This document shows positions 1-5,870 of a stretch of 6,993 nucleotides of DNA, piece by piece. Numbering within the stretch: position 1 is the stretch's first letter; each line of letters begins with the position of its first letter. The translations under genes were made by a program, and so were the position numbers. The DNA comes from an uncultured Paracoccaceae bacterium (GTDB lineage Bacteria > Pseudomonadota > Alphaproteobacteria > Rhodobacterales > Rhodobacteraceae): contig CALCPC010000156.1 in the NCBI GenBank assembly GCA_937900975.1, positions 1 through 6,993 of the forward strand, written 5' to 3'. Below the pieces are notes generated by a model. That model was not told where the DNA came from. It ran no database searches and saw only the letters and a program-made list of their open reading frames with translations.

Positions 1-52
1 TGCTGATCTTGAGACAGCGATTTCTGATCCAATGTGAACGGAAATTGCTCTA
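1..52. repeat. Palindromic MITE-like repeat, copy 1 (right half only)
   Basis: These 52 bases are identical to the right half of the complete copy at 4727-4841, which corresponds to 4790-4841. The window begins at the centre of the palindrome, so the left half is outside. The copy ends with the terminal inverted repeat TGAACGGAAATTGCTC followed by TA (51-52). Read on the minus strand, the outer TA plus the first element base G forms the TAG stop codon of the membrane-protein gene that ends here. No transposase is encoded. The boundaries come from comparing the three copies, and the mobile nature is inferred. Confidence 0.85.
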
Positions 53-556
53 GGCGCTGCCCACCAAGATGGGCACGGGCTTTGCCTTGCCAGGCGCGGC
101 AAACACAGGCCGCGTCGCCTTCCGGCGAACAGTGGGGCAAAGCCAGTGTCCGGCCAAAACCTCAGCCCCGGTTTTGACCGCCAGGAGCGCCACGAATGTT
201 GCGACAAGACAAGGTGCGGTCGCGGCGCCGGCCCCTGGTAAGGCGGCAAGCGGCGCCACGGCAAGCGCGAAAAGCGGCACGCTTTGCGCCGCGGCGTTCG
301 GGCCGGCAAAAAGCGGGGCAAGCCGTGTTGCGGCGTAGATCCCTGTCAGGGTCATCGCCAACGGCGGCGGCAGGATCAAGGCTGCCGTGACAGAGGCGGG
401 CACCAGCACAAGCGTCAGCGTCAGCAGGGCCCGCCGCGTACCGTGTGTTGTGTCAAAGGGTGTCGGGCCCAGAAGCCAAAGGACGGACAAACCCAAAAAA
501 CCAAGCCAGATTTCAAACGCCACGTCATATCCCCCAAACCGATGCCAGGATAGCAT
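50..556 (-). CDS. Hypothetical multi-pass membrane protein downstream of purK
   Basis: I do not recognise a family. From the ATG at 556 the protein is 168 aa and very hydrophobic. Likely membrane segments lie at about residues 13-30, 43-62, 66-84, 92-108 and 113-136. They are followed by a short basic tail (RRKATR, about residues 144-149) that suggests a cytoplasmic C-terminus. The start is uncertain: an in-frame GTG at 523 has a GGGGG tract (complement of 531-535) seven bases upstream and would begin almost directly at the first membrane segment, giving 157 aa. The ATG at 556 has only a weak AGG-type site. The gene lies 38 bp (ATG) or 71 bp (GTG) after the purK stop on the same strand, with no obvious terminator between them, so co-transcription with purEK is plausible. 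Its TAG stop overlaps the first bases of the repeat at 1-52. The protein may have ended here before insertion, or may have been shortened by it. Confidence 0.6.
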   Translation of the reverse strand: MLSWHRFGGYDVAFEIWLGFLGLSVLWLLGPTPFDTTHGTRRALLTLTLVLVPASVTAALILPPPLAMTLTGIYAATRLAPLFAGPNAAAQSVPLFALAVAPLAALPGAGAATAPCLVATFVALLAVKTGAEVLAGHWLCPTVRRKATRPVFAAPGKAKPVPILVGSA

Positions 557-594
557 GGCGCCTGGGCCAGGGCTGTGCCGGGGGAGACAGTTGG

Positions 595-1662
595 TTACCG
601 CCGCGGCGACAGCCGCGTGATGTGGCCCATCTTGCGGCCCGGGCGGATTGCCGTTTTGCCATAGTGCTGGACGCCGGCGGTGCGGGTCGTGGGCAGCGCG
701 TCGATCGCGGCGCCAAGCAGATTTTCCATGACCGCATCCGAATGCCGGCGCCCGTCGCCAAGCGGCCATCCCGCGATGGCACGGATATGCTGCTCAAACT
801 GGTCGATCAGGCAGGCCGCTTCGGTCCAATGGCCAGAGTTGTGCACACGGGGCGCGATTTCATTGATGACAAGGCCCCGGGGCGTGACAAACATCTCCAC
901 CCCCAGCACCCCCACATAGTCGAGCGCGTTCAGGATCCGGCCGGCCGCAAGGATTGCATCCTGTGCGAGGGACGCGGGCACGGATGCAGGAACGGTCGTT
1001 TGGGCCAAAATCCCGTCGCGGTGCAGGTTTTCGCCCGGGTCGAAGGCCACAACCTCGCCCGTCAGACCCCGGGCCGCGATGACCGAGATTTCCCGCTCAA
1101 ACGGGACAACGGCCTCCAAAATCGCGGGCTGCCCGTCCAGCGCGGTCAAGGCCGCCTCGGCCGCGCCGGGATCGGTGATCCGAACCTGCCCTTTGCCATC
1201 ATAGCCAAGCCGCCGCGTTTTCAGAATGGCGGGCAGGCCAAGCTGGGCAAGGCTGCTGCGCAGCGCGGGCAGATCGGGCGTGTCGGCATGGCCCGCAACG
1301 CTTAGCCCCAGCCCGGCAAGAAAGCGCTTTTCCAACAGCCGGTCGGACGATACCTCCAACGCGCGGCGGCCAGGGCGGATCGGCGCCGACGCCTCGATGG
1401 TGTCAAGCGCGGGAAGCGGGATGTTCTCGAACTCATAAGTCACGACATCGACGCCATCGGCAAAGCCGCGAAGCGAGTCGGTGTCGTCAAAGCCAGCGAC
1501 CGTGTGATGCCGCGTTACGGCGCCGGCGGGGGCGTTGGGGTCGGGATCGTAGATATGGGGAACCAGGCCAAGACGATGCGTGGCCAGCGCCAACATACGG
1601 CCCAGCTGCCCGCCGCCAAGGATGCCCACCACGCTGCCGGGTGCCAGCGCGTCGTCAGCCAT
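595..1662 (-). CDS. purK: N5-carboxyaminoimidazole ribonucleotide synthase PurK
   Basis: PurK converts AIR, ATP and bicarbonate to N5-CAIR in cytosolic de novo purine synthesis and passes it to PurE. The 355-aa protein has a normal length for the family. It carries the N-terminal GGGQLGRM motif (residues 16-23), [10 protein letters not shown] (39-48), YEFENIP (76-82), the ATP-grasp segments [14 protein letters not shown] (146-159) and [11 protein letters not shown] (181-191), GVEMFV (254-259), the metal-binding [15 protein letters not shown] (266-280) and a C-terminal HYGK...RPGRKMGHI block (333-348). The start at 1662 is chosen because the preceding GILGGGQ region needs it and because it overlaps the purE stop by 8 bp (ATGGCTGA arrangement), which implies translational coupling. 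The reading frame stays open upstream through purE, but that stretch is out of frame with purE and is not a PurE-PurK fusion. No missing key residue was seen. Confidence 0.96.
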   Translation of the reverse strand: MADDALAPGSVVGILGGGQLGRMLALATHRLGLVPHIYDPDPNAPAGAVTRHHTVAGFDDTDSLRGFADGVDVVTYEFENIPLPALDTIEASAPIRPGRRALEVSSDRLLEKRFLAGLGLSVAGHADTPDLPALRSSLAQLGLPAILKTRRLGYDGKGQVRITDPGAAEAALTALDGQPAILEAVVPFEREISVIAARGLTGEVVAFDPGENLHRDGILAQTTVPASVPASLAQDAILAAGRILNALDYVGVLGVEMFVTPRGLVINEIAPRVHNSGHWTEAACLIDQFEQHIRAIAGWPLGDGRRHSDAVMENLLGAAIDALPTTRTAGVQHYGKTAIRPGRKMGHITRLSPRR

Positions 1663-2143
1663 CGGTGGGGACCTCGGCCACTGCGTCGCTTTGCGCGGTG
1701 CGCCAAGCCTCCAACCGCCCGGCCAGCGCGTTGTCGCTGACGGCAAGCTGGGCCGCAGCGAAAAGGGCTGCGTTGATTGCGCCGGCCGGGCCGATGGCAA
1801 AGGTCGCGACGGGGATGCCCTTTGGCATCTGGACGATGGACAGCAGCGAATCGAGCCCTGACAAGGCCCGGCTTTGCACCGGCACGCCCAGGATCGGCAC
1901 GCGGGTCTTCGCGGCCAGCATGCCCGGCAGATGCGCGGCCCCGCCCGCGCCGGCAATGATCGCGGCAAGCCCGCGCGCTGCCGCCGTCTCGGCATAGTCA
2001 AACAACCGGTCGGGTGTCCGGTGGGCCGAGATGATCCGCGTCTCGGCGCTGACCCCAAGCGTTTCCAAGATCTCAGAGGCGGGTTTCAGCGTCGGCCAAT
2101 CCGACTGACTGCCCATCACGATGCTGACACGGGGAGAGGTCAT
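1655..2143 (-). CDS. purE: N5-CAIR mutase PurE (class I)
   Basis: PurE moves the carboxyl group of N5-CAIR from N5 to C4, giving CAIR. The 162-aa protein shows the class I signature: MGSQSDW (10-16), SAHRTP (39-44, with the catalytic His41), [12 protein letters not shown] (64-75), GVPVQS (86-91) and [23 protein letters not shown] (96-118). Class I PurE depends on a PurK partner, and purK follows with an 8-bp overlap. An AAGGA ribosome site (complement of 2150-2154) stands six bases before the ATG at 2143. The DUF465 gene ends only 18 bp upstream on the same strand, so the three genes probably form one transcript. The short C-terminal tail (about residues 148-162) is Ala/Asp-rich and is probably not part of the fold. 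Confidence 0.97.
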   Translation of the reverse strand: MTSPRVSIVMGSQSDWPTLKPASEILETLGVSAETRIISAHRTPDRLFDYAETAAARGLAAIIAGAGGAAHLPGMLAAKTRVPILGVPVQSRALSGLDSLLSIVQMPKGIPVATFAIGPAGAINAALFAAAQLAVSDNALAGRLEAWRTAQSDAVAEVPTDG

Positions 2144-2161
2144 GAAAGGTCCTTGCTTCGG

Positions 2162-2380
2162 TCAAGCGATGATGTCGGGCGTGATCTCATCTTCCAGGCG
2201 GACGATCGCCTCCTTTAAGCTGAGCTTTTTCTTCTTCATCCGGCGAATGGCCAGCATATCGGGGGCGGGCGTCGCCTCCAGCGCATGAATGGCGGTGTCG
2301 AGATCGGAGTGCTCGCGCCGCAAAAGTCCAAGGCGAACCCGCAGCACCTCTTCACGTTTCATCTTTGGGATGACTGTCAT
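2162..2380 (-). CDS. DUF465 (YdcH-like) small coiled-coil protein
   Basis: This is a 72-aa, highly charged protein predicted to form a helical hairpin: one helix at about residues 8-36, a Pro turn at TPAPD (37-41), and a second helix at 42-65 containing the RRMKKKKLSLKEAI core (46-59). This resembles DUF465/YdcH proteins, which have no established biochemical role. An in-frame ATG at 2362 would give a 66-aa form; neither start has a strong ribosome site, and the longer one is kept because it is the first ATG. The gene begins an apparent DUF465-purE-purK unit with an 18-bp gap to purE, and is divergent from the heat-shock gene. A possible promoter lies at 2411-2440 on the minus strand. Confidence 0.85.
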   Translation of the reverse strand: MTVIPKMKREEVLRVRLGLLRREHSDLDTAIHALEATPAPDMLAIRRMKKKKLSLKEAIVRLEDEITPDIIA

Positions 2381-2403
2381 CCGATCCGTCTATCCGACTG
2401 CGC

Positions 2404-2434
2404 CCCTTGCCTTATCGCGTGGCCCACACCATCT
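2404..2434 (+). promoter_or_regulatory. Putative sigma-32 (RpoH) heat-shock promoter for hsp20
   Basis: A -35-like CCCTTGCC (2404-2411) resembles CCCTTGAA. It is followed, after a 15-base spacer measured from CTTGCC, by CACCATCT (2427-2434), which matches 7 of 8 positions of the known CCCCATNT -10 element. The predicted transcript would start near 2441, about 60 bases before the hsp20 ATG. The downstream gene is exactly what RpoH normally controls. Motif matching was done by eye, so this is an inference. Confidence 0.6.
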
Positions 2435-2440
2435 TTTCAA
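2411..2440 (-). promoter_or_regulatory. Possible housekeeping promoter for DUF465-purE-purK
   Basis: On the minus strand, TTGAAA (complement of 2435-2440, 5 of 6 to TTGACA) is separated by 18 bases from GATAAG (complement of 2411-2416, 4 of 6 to TATAAT). Transcription would start near 2404, about 24 bases before the DUF465 ATG. The site lies almost completely over the sigma-32-type promoter of the opposite strand. The evidence is consensus matching only. Confidence 0.35.
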
Positions 2441-2502
2441 GGACAAAGGCCGCCGCTTCCGGGGCCTTGTGCCGCTTGTTGCTTGAACGAAGGACATGGG
2501 CC

Positions 2503-2916
2503 ATGACCAAGGCGACCTTTGCCTCTCACCCCTATCTGTTGGGTTTCGAACAGCTCGACCGCTTGATGGAGCGGACGCAAAAATCGGGGAATGAGGGGTA
2601 TCCCCCCTATAATATCGAACAAAAGGGCGACGCGTCGTATCGTATCACCCTGGCCGTCGCGGGTTTCGCGGAGGCGGAGTTGCAGATTACGCTGGAAGAC
2701 GCGCAGCTTGTGATCCGTGGGCGCCAGGCCGACGTGGGTGACGAGCGGGTGTTTTTGCACCGTGGCATCGCCGCGCGGCAGTTTCAGCGCAGTTTCGTGC
2801 TGGCCGACGGGGTGGAGGTTGCGGGGGCCGTTCTAGAGAACGGTCTTTTGCACATCGATCTTGAGCGTCATTTGCCCGAGACGGTCGTGCAAACCATCGA
2901 GATCAAGAAAGGGTAG
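2503..2916 (+). CDS. Small heat-shock protein, Hsp20/IbpA type (class A)
   Basis: This is an ATP-independent holdase that binds unfolding proteins in the cytoplasm. The protein is 137 aa. The N-terminal arm YLLGFEQLDRLMER (11-24) and YPPYNIEQ (33-40) are typical of the IbpA/HspA class A group. The alpha-crystallin domain spans about 34-123 and includes AVAGF (51-55), FLHRGIAARQFQRSFVLAD (84-102) and the conserved A-x-x-x-NG-x-L motif as AVLENGLL (109-116). A short tail with the IEI motif (132-134) is the usual I-x-I oligomerisation element. The start at 2503 is supported by AAGGA at 2490-2494, eight bases upstream, and by the family N-terminus; the open frame extends upstream to 2407 without family similarity. 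A sigma-32-like promoter precedes it, and a DUF1150 gene follows after 4 bp. Confidence 0.95.
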   Translation: MTKATFASHPYLLGFEQLDRLMERTQKSGNEGYPPYNIEQKGDASYRITLAVAGFAEAELQITLEDAQLVIRGRQADVGDERVFLHRGIAARQFQRSFVLADGVEVAGAVLENGLLHIDLERHLPETVVQTIEIKKG

Positions 2917-2920
2917 CGTT

Positions 2921-3148
2921 ATGGCTGATTTTCCGAGTTACAAAACCACCGAAAAAACCCCCATCGCCTATGTGCGCGGCGTCAAGCGCGATGCGCTGCC
3001 AGAGGAAGTTCAGGGACGGCTTGAAGGCACCGACATGGTCTATGCCATCGCCGATGCCGATGGCAAAGTTCTGGCGCTGGTCGATGATCGGGCCAAGGCG
3101 TTCACGCTGGCGCGGATGAACGATTTCGCACCCGTCAGCGCCCATTAA
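2921..3148 (+). CDS. DUF1150 family protein
   Basis: This 75-aa acidic protein contains TPIAYVRGVKRDALP (13-27) and a GTDMVYAIADADGKVLALVDDR stretch (36-57), ending with AFTLARMNDFAPVSAH (60-75). This matches the alphaproteobacterial DUF1150 family, which is commonly encoded directly after an IbpA-type small heat-shock gene. The function is unknown, and the linkage suggests a role with the chaperone or in the heat-shock response. The gene starts 4 bp after the hsp20 stop with an AAAGGG sequence at 2908-2913 inside the end of hsp20, so translation is probably coupled and both share one transcript. Confidence 0.88.
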   Translation: MADFPSYKTTEKTPIAYVRGVKRDALPEEVQGRLEGTDMVYAIADADGKVLALVDDRAKAFTLARMNDFAPVSAH

Positions 3149-3454
3149 GCGGCGCTGCGCCTGGCCGGGGCGGGCAAAGACGCGGGCGACGGTGCACGCA
3201 ACCGCCGAAGGGAGCTCACCGCAAAGGATACCCCCGCCGATGCGCGCCGGCCGGGCCGGCTTGTCGCGCCGCGCCATGTCCACGCGGCCCAACCCGCGCC
3301 TGACACAGCGGTAAGGCCCCGGACAGGCCGCCGTTTTGGGCCCAGGAGAGCGGTTCTGTGTGTCAGGCCCTCAACCCCGGCGCCCGCGCATTTCCCCTGG
3401 CCTGCGCCGAGCATCCTGCGTAGACCCAACCCGCGCGTAAGGGGGAGGGACCGG
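3149..3454. other. 306-bp stretch with no recognised gene (aroA upstream region)
   Basis: The stretch is very GC-rich. Open frames on both strands here, for example minus 3145-3429, are Arg/Pro/Ala-rich, show no family resemblance and look like GC-rich noise. It contains a 15-base perfect palindrome GCCGGCC-G-GGCCGGC at 3246-3260 without a T tract, so I do not call it a terminator. A strong purine-rich ribosome site (GGGGGAGGGA, 3441-3450) ends the region before the aroA-type ATG. I see no convincing promoter by eye, although the promoter for the downstream gene should be here. Confidence 0.5.
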
Positions 3455-4729
3455 ATGCAAGACGTCGCAGCGCTTGTTCAGCGGGGGGAGATCACCGTGA
3501 CGCCGGTTTCGGCGCCGCTGACGGGCCGGGTGCAGCCGCCGGGCTCAAAATCGATCACCAACCGGGTTTTGTTGCTGGCCGCTCTGGCGCGGGGAACCAG
3601 CCATATCACCGGCGCCCTGAAAAGCCTCGATACCCTTTTGATGAGCAAGGCGCTGCGCGCGATGGGCGTCGTGATCGCCGAGCCCGACGCGCTGACCTTT
3701 GTCGTTCGCTCGGACGGGCGGCTGCGCGCGCCGGGGGCGCCGCTGATGCTGGGCAACGCGGGCACGGCGATGCGTTTTCTGCCCGCAGCGGCAACACTGG
3801 TCGAGGGGCCCGTCGTGCTGGACGGCGACGCGCATATGCGCAAGCGCCCCATCGGACCGCTGGTCGAAACGCTGCGGCGCGCGGGTGTTGCGATCGCCGA
3901 CACGGACGGCTGTCCACCGGTTCGGCTGACCAGCCCGACACCGTTCGCGCGCTCCCCGGAGTTTGAGATCGACGGCGCGCTGTCCAGCCAATACGTCTCG
4001 GCGCTTTTGATGTTGGCGGGCGCGCTGTCCGGCCCCGTCGTCGTGCGCCTGACCGGCGCCGAGATCGGCGCGCGGGGATATGTGGATCTGACGCTGGCGG
4101 CGATGGCCGCGTTTGGCGCAACGGTCGAGCGGCGGGACGCGCAAAGCTGGTGCATCACCTCCTCGGGCTATCATGCCGCCGAACATGCGGTGGAGCCCGA
4201 TGCCTCCGCCGCGACCTATCTTTGGGGGGCTGCGGCACTGACCGAAGGGCGGATCGATCTTGGCGTGTCGGAGGACGGATTTACGCAACCCGACGCGCGC
4301 GCGCGCCATGTGATCGATCTTTTCCCGCATCTGCCGGCCGTGATCGACGGGGCGCAAATGCAGGATGCGGTGCCGACGCTGGCGGTGTTGGCGGCCTTCA
4401 ACGCAACGCCTGTGCGCTTTACCGGGATTGCCAATTTGCGGGTGAAGGAATGCGACCGCGTCGCCGCGCTGGCGACAGAGCTGGATCGGATCCGGCCCGG
4501 GCTTGGGCGCGAAGATGGCGACGATCTGATTGTCGCCGCGGATCCAGGGCTTGCCGGGCTGCTGTTGCCGACCGAGATCGAAACGTATGCCGATCACCGG
4601 ATCGCGATGGCCTTTGCGTTGGCGGGGCTTAAAATCCACGGCATCACCATCCGCGACCCGGCCTGCACTGCCAAAACCTATCCTGAATACTGGCGCGACC
4701 TCGCCGCGCTGGGCGTGCGGCTGAATTAG
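3455..4729 (+). CDS. aroA: 3-phosphoshikimate 1-carboxyvinyltransferase (EPSP synthase)
   Basis: This enzyme joins shikimate-3-phosphate and phosphoenolpyruvate to EPSP in the sixth step of the shikimate pathway. It is 424 aa, a full-length family member. Visible active-site motifs are PGSKSITNR (29-37, with Lys32, Ser33, Arg37), LGNAGTAMR (99-107), RKRPIG (129-134), SSQ (177-179), the catalytic Asp304 in QDAVPT, KECDR (331-335, with Lys331, Glu332, Arg335), DHR (380-382) and Lys407 in CTAKTYP. The sequence type resembles class I (E. coli-like) enzymes. Gly103 in the LGNAG motif is the glyphosate-sensitive form, but the residue after the MR of that motif is Phe108 where E. coli has Pro101. 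The start at 3455 is fixed by GGGGGAGGGA just upstream. The TAG stop coincides with the first three bases of the repeat, yet the C-terminus lines up with family members, so the protein is not visibly truncated. The gene appears monocistronic. Confidence 0.93.
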   Translation: MQDVAALVQRGEITVTPVSAPLTGRVQPPGSKSITNRVLLLAALARGTSHITGALKSLDTLLMSKALRAMGVVIAEPDALTFVVRSDGRLRAPGAPLMLGNAGTAMRFLPAAATLVEGPVVLDGDAHMRKRPIGPLVETLRRAGVAIADTDGCPPVRLTSPTPFARSPEFEIDGALSSQYVSALLMLAGALSGPVVVRLTGAEIGARGYVDLTLAAMAAFGATVERRDAQSWCITSSGYHAAEHAVEPDASAATYLWGAAALTEGRIDLGVSEDGFTQPDARARHVIDLFPHLPAVIDGAQMQDAVPTLAVLAAFNATPVRFTGIANLRVKECDRVAALATELDRIRPGLGREDGDDLIVAADPGLAGLLLPTEIETYADHRIAMAFALAGLKIHGITIRDPACTAKTYPEYWRDLAALGVRLN

Positions 4730-4841
4730 AGCATTTTCCGTTCAAAGTGAGTCAGTCATCATCAGAAAACGCGTTCAAGATCAGCATCCTGCTGATCTTG
4801 AGACAGCGATTTCTGATCCAATGTGAACGGAAATTGCTCTA
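4727..4841. mobile_element. Complete MITE-like palindromic element, copy 2
   Basis: A 111-bp body (4729-4839) is flanked by TA on both sides (4727-4728 and 4840-4841). The terminal inverted repeats are GAGCATTTTCCGTTCA (4729-4744) and TGAACGGAAATTGCTC (4824-4839), complementary at 15 of 16 positions. The centre is a perfect hairpin: CAAGATCAGCA (4776-4786), loop TCC, TGCTGATCTTG (4790-4800). Further pairing, ATCAGAAA (4761-4768) with the TTTCTGAT region (4810-4817), makes the whole element one imperfect hairpin. It is visibly AT-richer than its surroundings. TA flanks and short inverted ends fit a non-autonomous IS630/Tc1-mariner-like element. The family assignment is an inference, because no transposase is present. 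The left TA plus G is the aroA stop codon. Confidence 0.8.
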
Positions 4842-5083
4842 GCCGGCCGCGCTGGATCGTTCAGACCGGGCAGTGCCCGGGCGCCGGCCCGGCAGGGGCA
4901 AGCCGTGCGCATCGGCGTCGAAGACCGTGCCGCGGTGCTTTGCCCGCGATGGCGCAGATCGGTTGGCCTTCCCTATCGCTGGCGGGGGCTTCAGAACTCT
5001 ACGCGAGCAGTGTGGCGCCTCCGTTCCGCGCCCATGCAGACTGCGCGTCGCGAAAGCCTGCGGCGGCAGACGGCAAAATCGGC
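4842..5083. other. Intergenic region between aroA repeat and barrel gene
   Basis: The aroA-type gene and the outer-membrane gene converge on this 242-bp stretch. No gene is recognised. A perfect inverted repeat, CCGGGCA-G-TGCCCGG, lies at 4866-4880 and is followed by more GC-rich self-complementary sequence. It might help stop transcription from aroA, but there is no T tract. Confidence 0.4.
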
Positions 5084-5755
5084 CTAGAAGGAAAACCCGA
5101 TGCCGATGTTGACCGCGTTGGTGATCACATCGGTTTCAAGCGATCCGCCGCCGGTCAAGTCAGCCTCGTTGGGGGAGTAGGTGCCGCCATATTCACCGTA
5201 AACCGACCAGCGGTCGGTGATGTCGTAGCTGACGCCCGCGAACCAACGCACGGCAGGGCCGGTAAGCTGATACTCTTCGGTCGTGATGCCGCCGGGCGTC
5301 GTGACCTCGACATAAGGCACCGCAATGCCCAGACCCAACCCCGCATGGGTCGACCAGCGGTCCGACAGCGCGAAACGCTTGGACGCGTTCACCGTGACCA
5401 CGTTGTGCCCGTCGGTGAATTCCAACATCGAAAAGCCGCTATCGGCCAAGGTCTCATCATCGGCATAGATTTTGGCGTGGGTAAACTCCAACCCGATGCC
5501 CCAGCCGTTCTGCTGCCAGCGCGTCACCCGAAACCCGTAATAGGGTGGCGCTTCGAACGAGCGTCCGTCCCACCCGGCGGTAAACTCAAACGGTGTGCCG
5601 TTCTCATCCACGCCCGACACGGTGCTGTGCGGCGCGGTCTGCCAACCGGTGTAGACGTTAACCTCATACTCGGCCTGCGCCGATGCCGCGACAGCCCAAA
5701 GGGCGAGCAGGATGCCCGTTAGAAGTCGTGCGCTTATGCGGTTAATCAGCGTCAT
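5084..5755 (-). CDS. Outer-membrane beta-barrel protein, LpxQ-like (lipid A oxidase family)
   Basis: This 223-aa precursor has a clear Sec signal: a basic start (R6, R10), hydrophobic core 11-23 and cleavage after AQA at residue 28. The mature part has alternating short strands rich in aromatic residues, such as YEVNVYTGW (30-38), GWGIGLEFTHAKIY (84-97) and RWSVYGEYGGTYS (182-194). It ends in the Phe expected for BAM-dependent barrels (IGIGFSF, 217-223). The blocks APHSTVSG (41-48), GWDGRSFEAPPYYGFR (61-76), YADDETLADSGF (97-108), LEFTDGHN (111-118) and YQLTGPAVRW (162-171) resemble proteins annotated as LpxQ-type lipid A oxidases, which in Rhizobium convert the proximal glucosamine of lipid A to 2-aminogluconate. 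Length also fits LpxQ (about 224 aa). The enzyme activity is inferred from resemblance; the barrel and its location are well supported. A GAGGG sequence lies just before the ATG. The gene is the second of two minus-strand genes, 115 bp after the DUF547 gene. Confidence 0.8.
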   Translation of the reverse strand: MTLINRISARLLTGILLALWAVAASAQAEYEVNVYTGWQTAPHSTVSGVDENGTPFEFTAGWDGRSFEAPPYYGFRVTRWQQNGWGIGLEFTHAKIYADDETLADSGFSMLEFTDGHNVVTVNASKRFALSDRWSTHAGLGLGIAVPYVEVTTPGGITTEEYQLTGPAVRWFAGVSYDITDRWSVYGEYGGTYSPNEADLTGGGSLETDVITNAVNIGIGFSF

Positions 5756-5821
5756 GACCCTCGTCGTCTTCGCCTGTCAAACCCTTAGCTCACCCTCGGT
5801 ATCCCGCCAATGGAAATCGAG

Positions 5822-5856
5822 CCGCTTCAAAACACTATCTGGTCATTTTCAAGCGG
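5822..5856. promoter_or_regulatory. Inverted repeat upstream of the barrel gene
   Basis: CCGCTTCAAAA (5822-5832) and TTTTCAAGCGG (5846-5856) are complementary at 10 of 11 positions and separated by 13 bases. The site is about 65-100 bases before the barrel start and about 15 bases after the DUF547 stop. It could be an operator near the barrel promoter (the right arm contains TTGAAA on the minus strand) or a weak transcription stop for DUF547. No T tract follows in the minus direction, so an operator is slightly preferred. Confidence 0.4.
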
Positions 5857-5870
5857 AATTCAACGCCCAA

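Noticed and set aside
445..1305. Long plus-strand open frame of 286 codons
   Set aside because: It is antisense to purK, shows no recognisable family features, and is typical of GC-rich shadow frames.
595..2058. A 487-codon open frame that looks like a PurE-PurK fusion
   Set aside because: Upstream of 1662 this frame is not the purE frame; its translation there is Arg/Pro-rich noise. True PurE ends at 1655 in another frame.
3246..3260. GC palindrome as a terminator after DUF1150
   Set aside because: It has a one-base centre and no T tract, and short GC-rich palindromes are common by chance in this composition.
3145..3429. 94-codon minus-strand open frame in the gap before aroA
   Set aside because: Composition is Arg/Ala/Pro-rich with no motif, there is no clear ribosome site, and it overlaps the end of the DUF1150 gene.
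4823..5722. 299-codon plus-strand open frame after aroA
   Set aside because: It begins inside the repeat and is mostly antisense to the barrel gene, whose signal peptide and C-terminal Phe are far more convincing.
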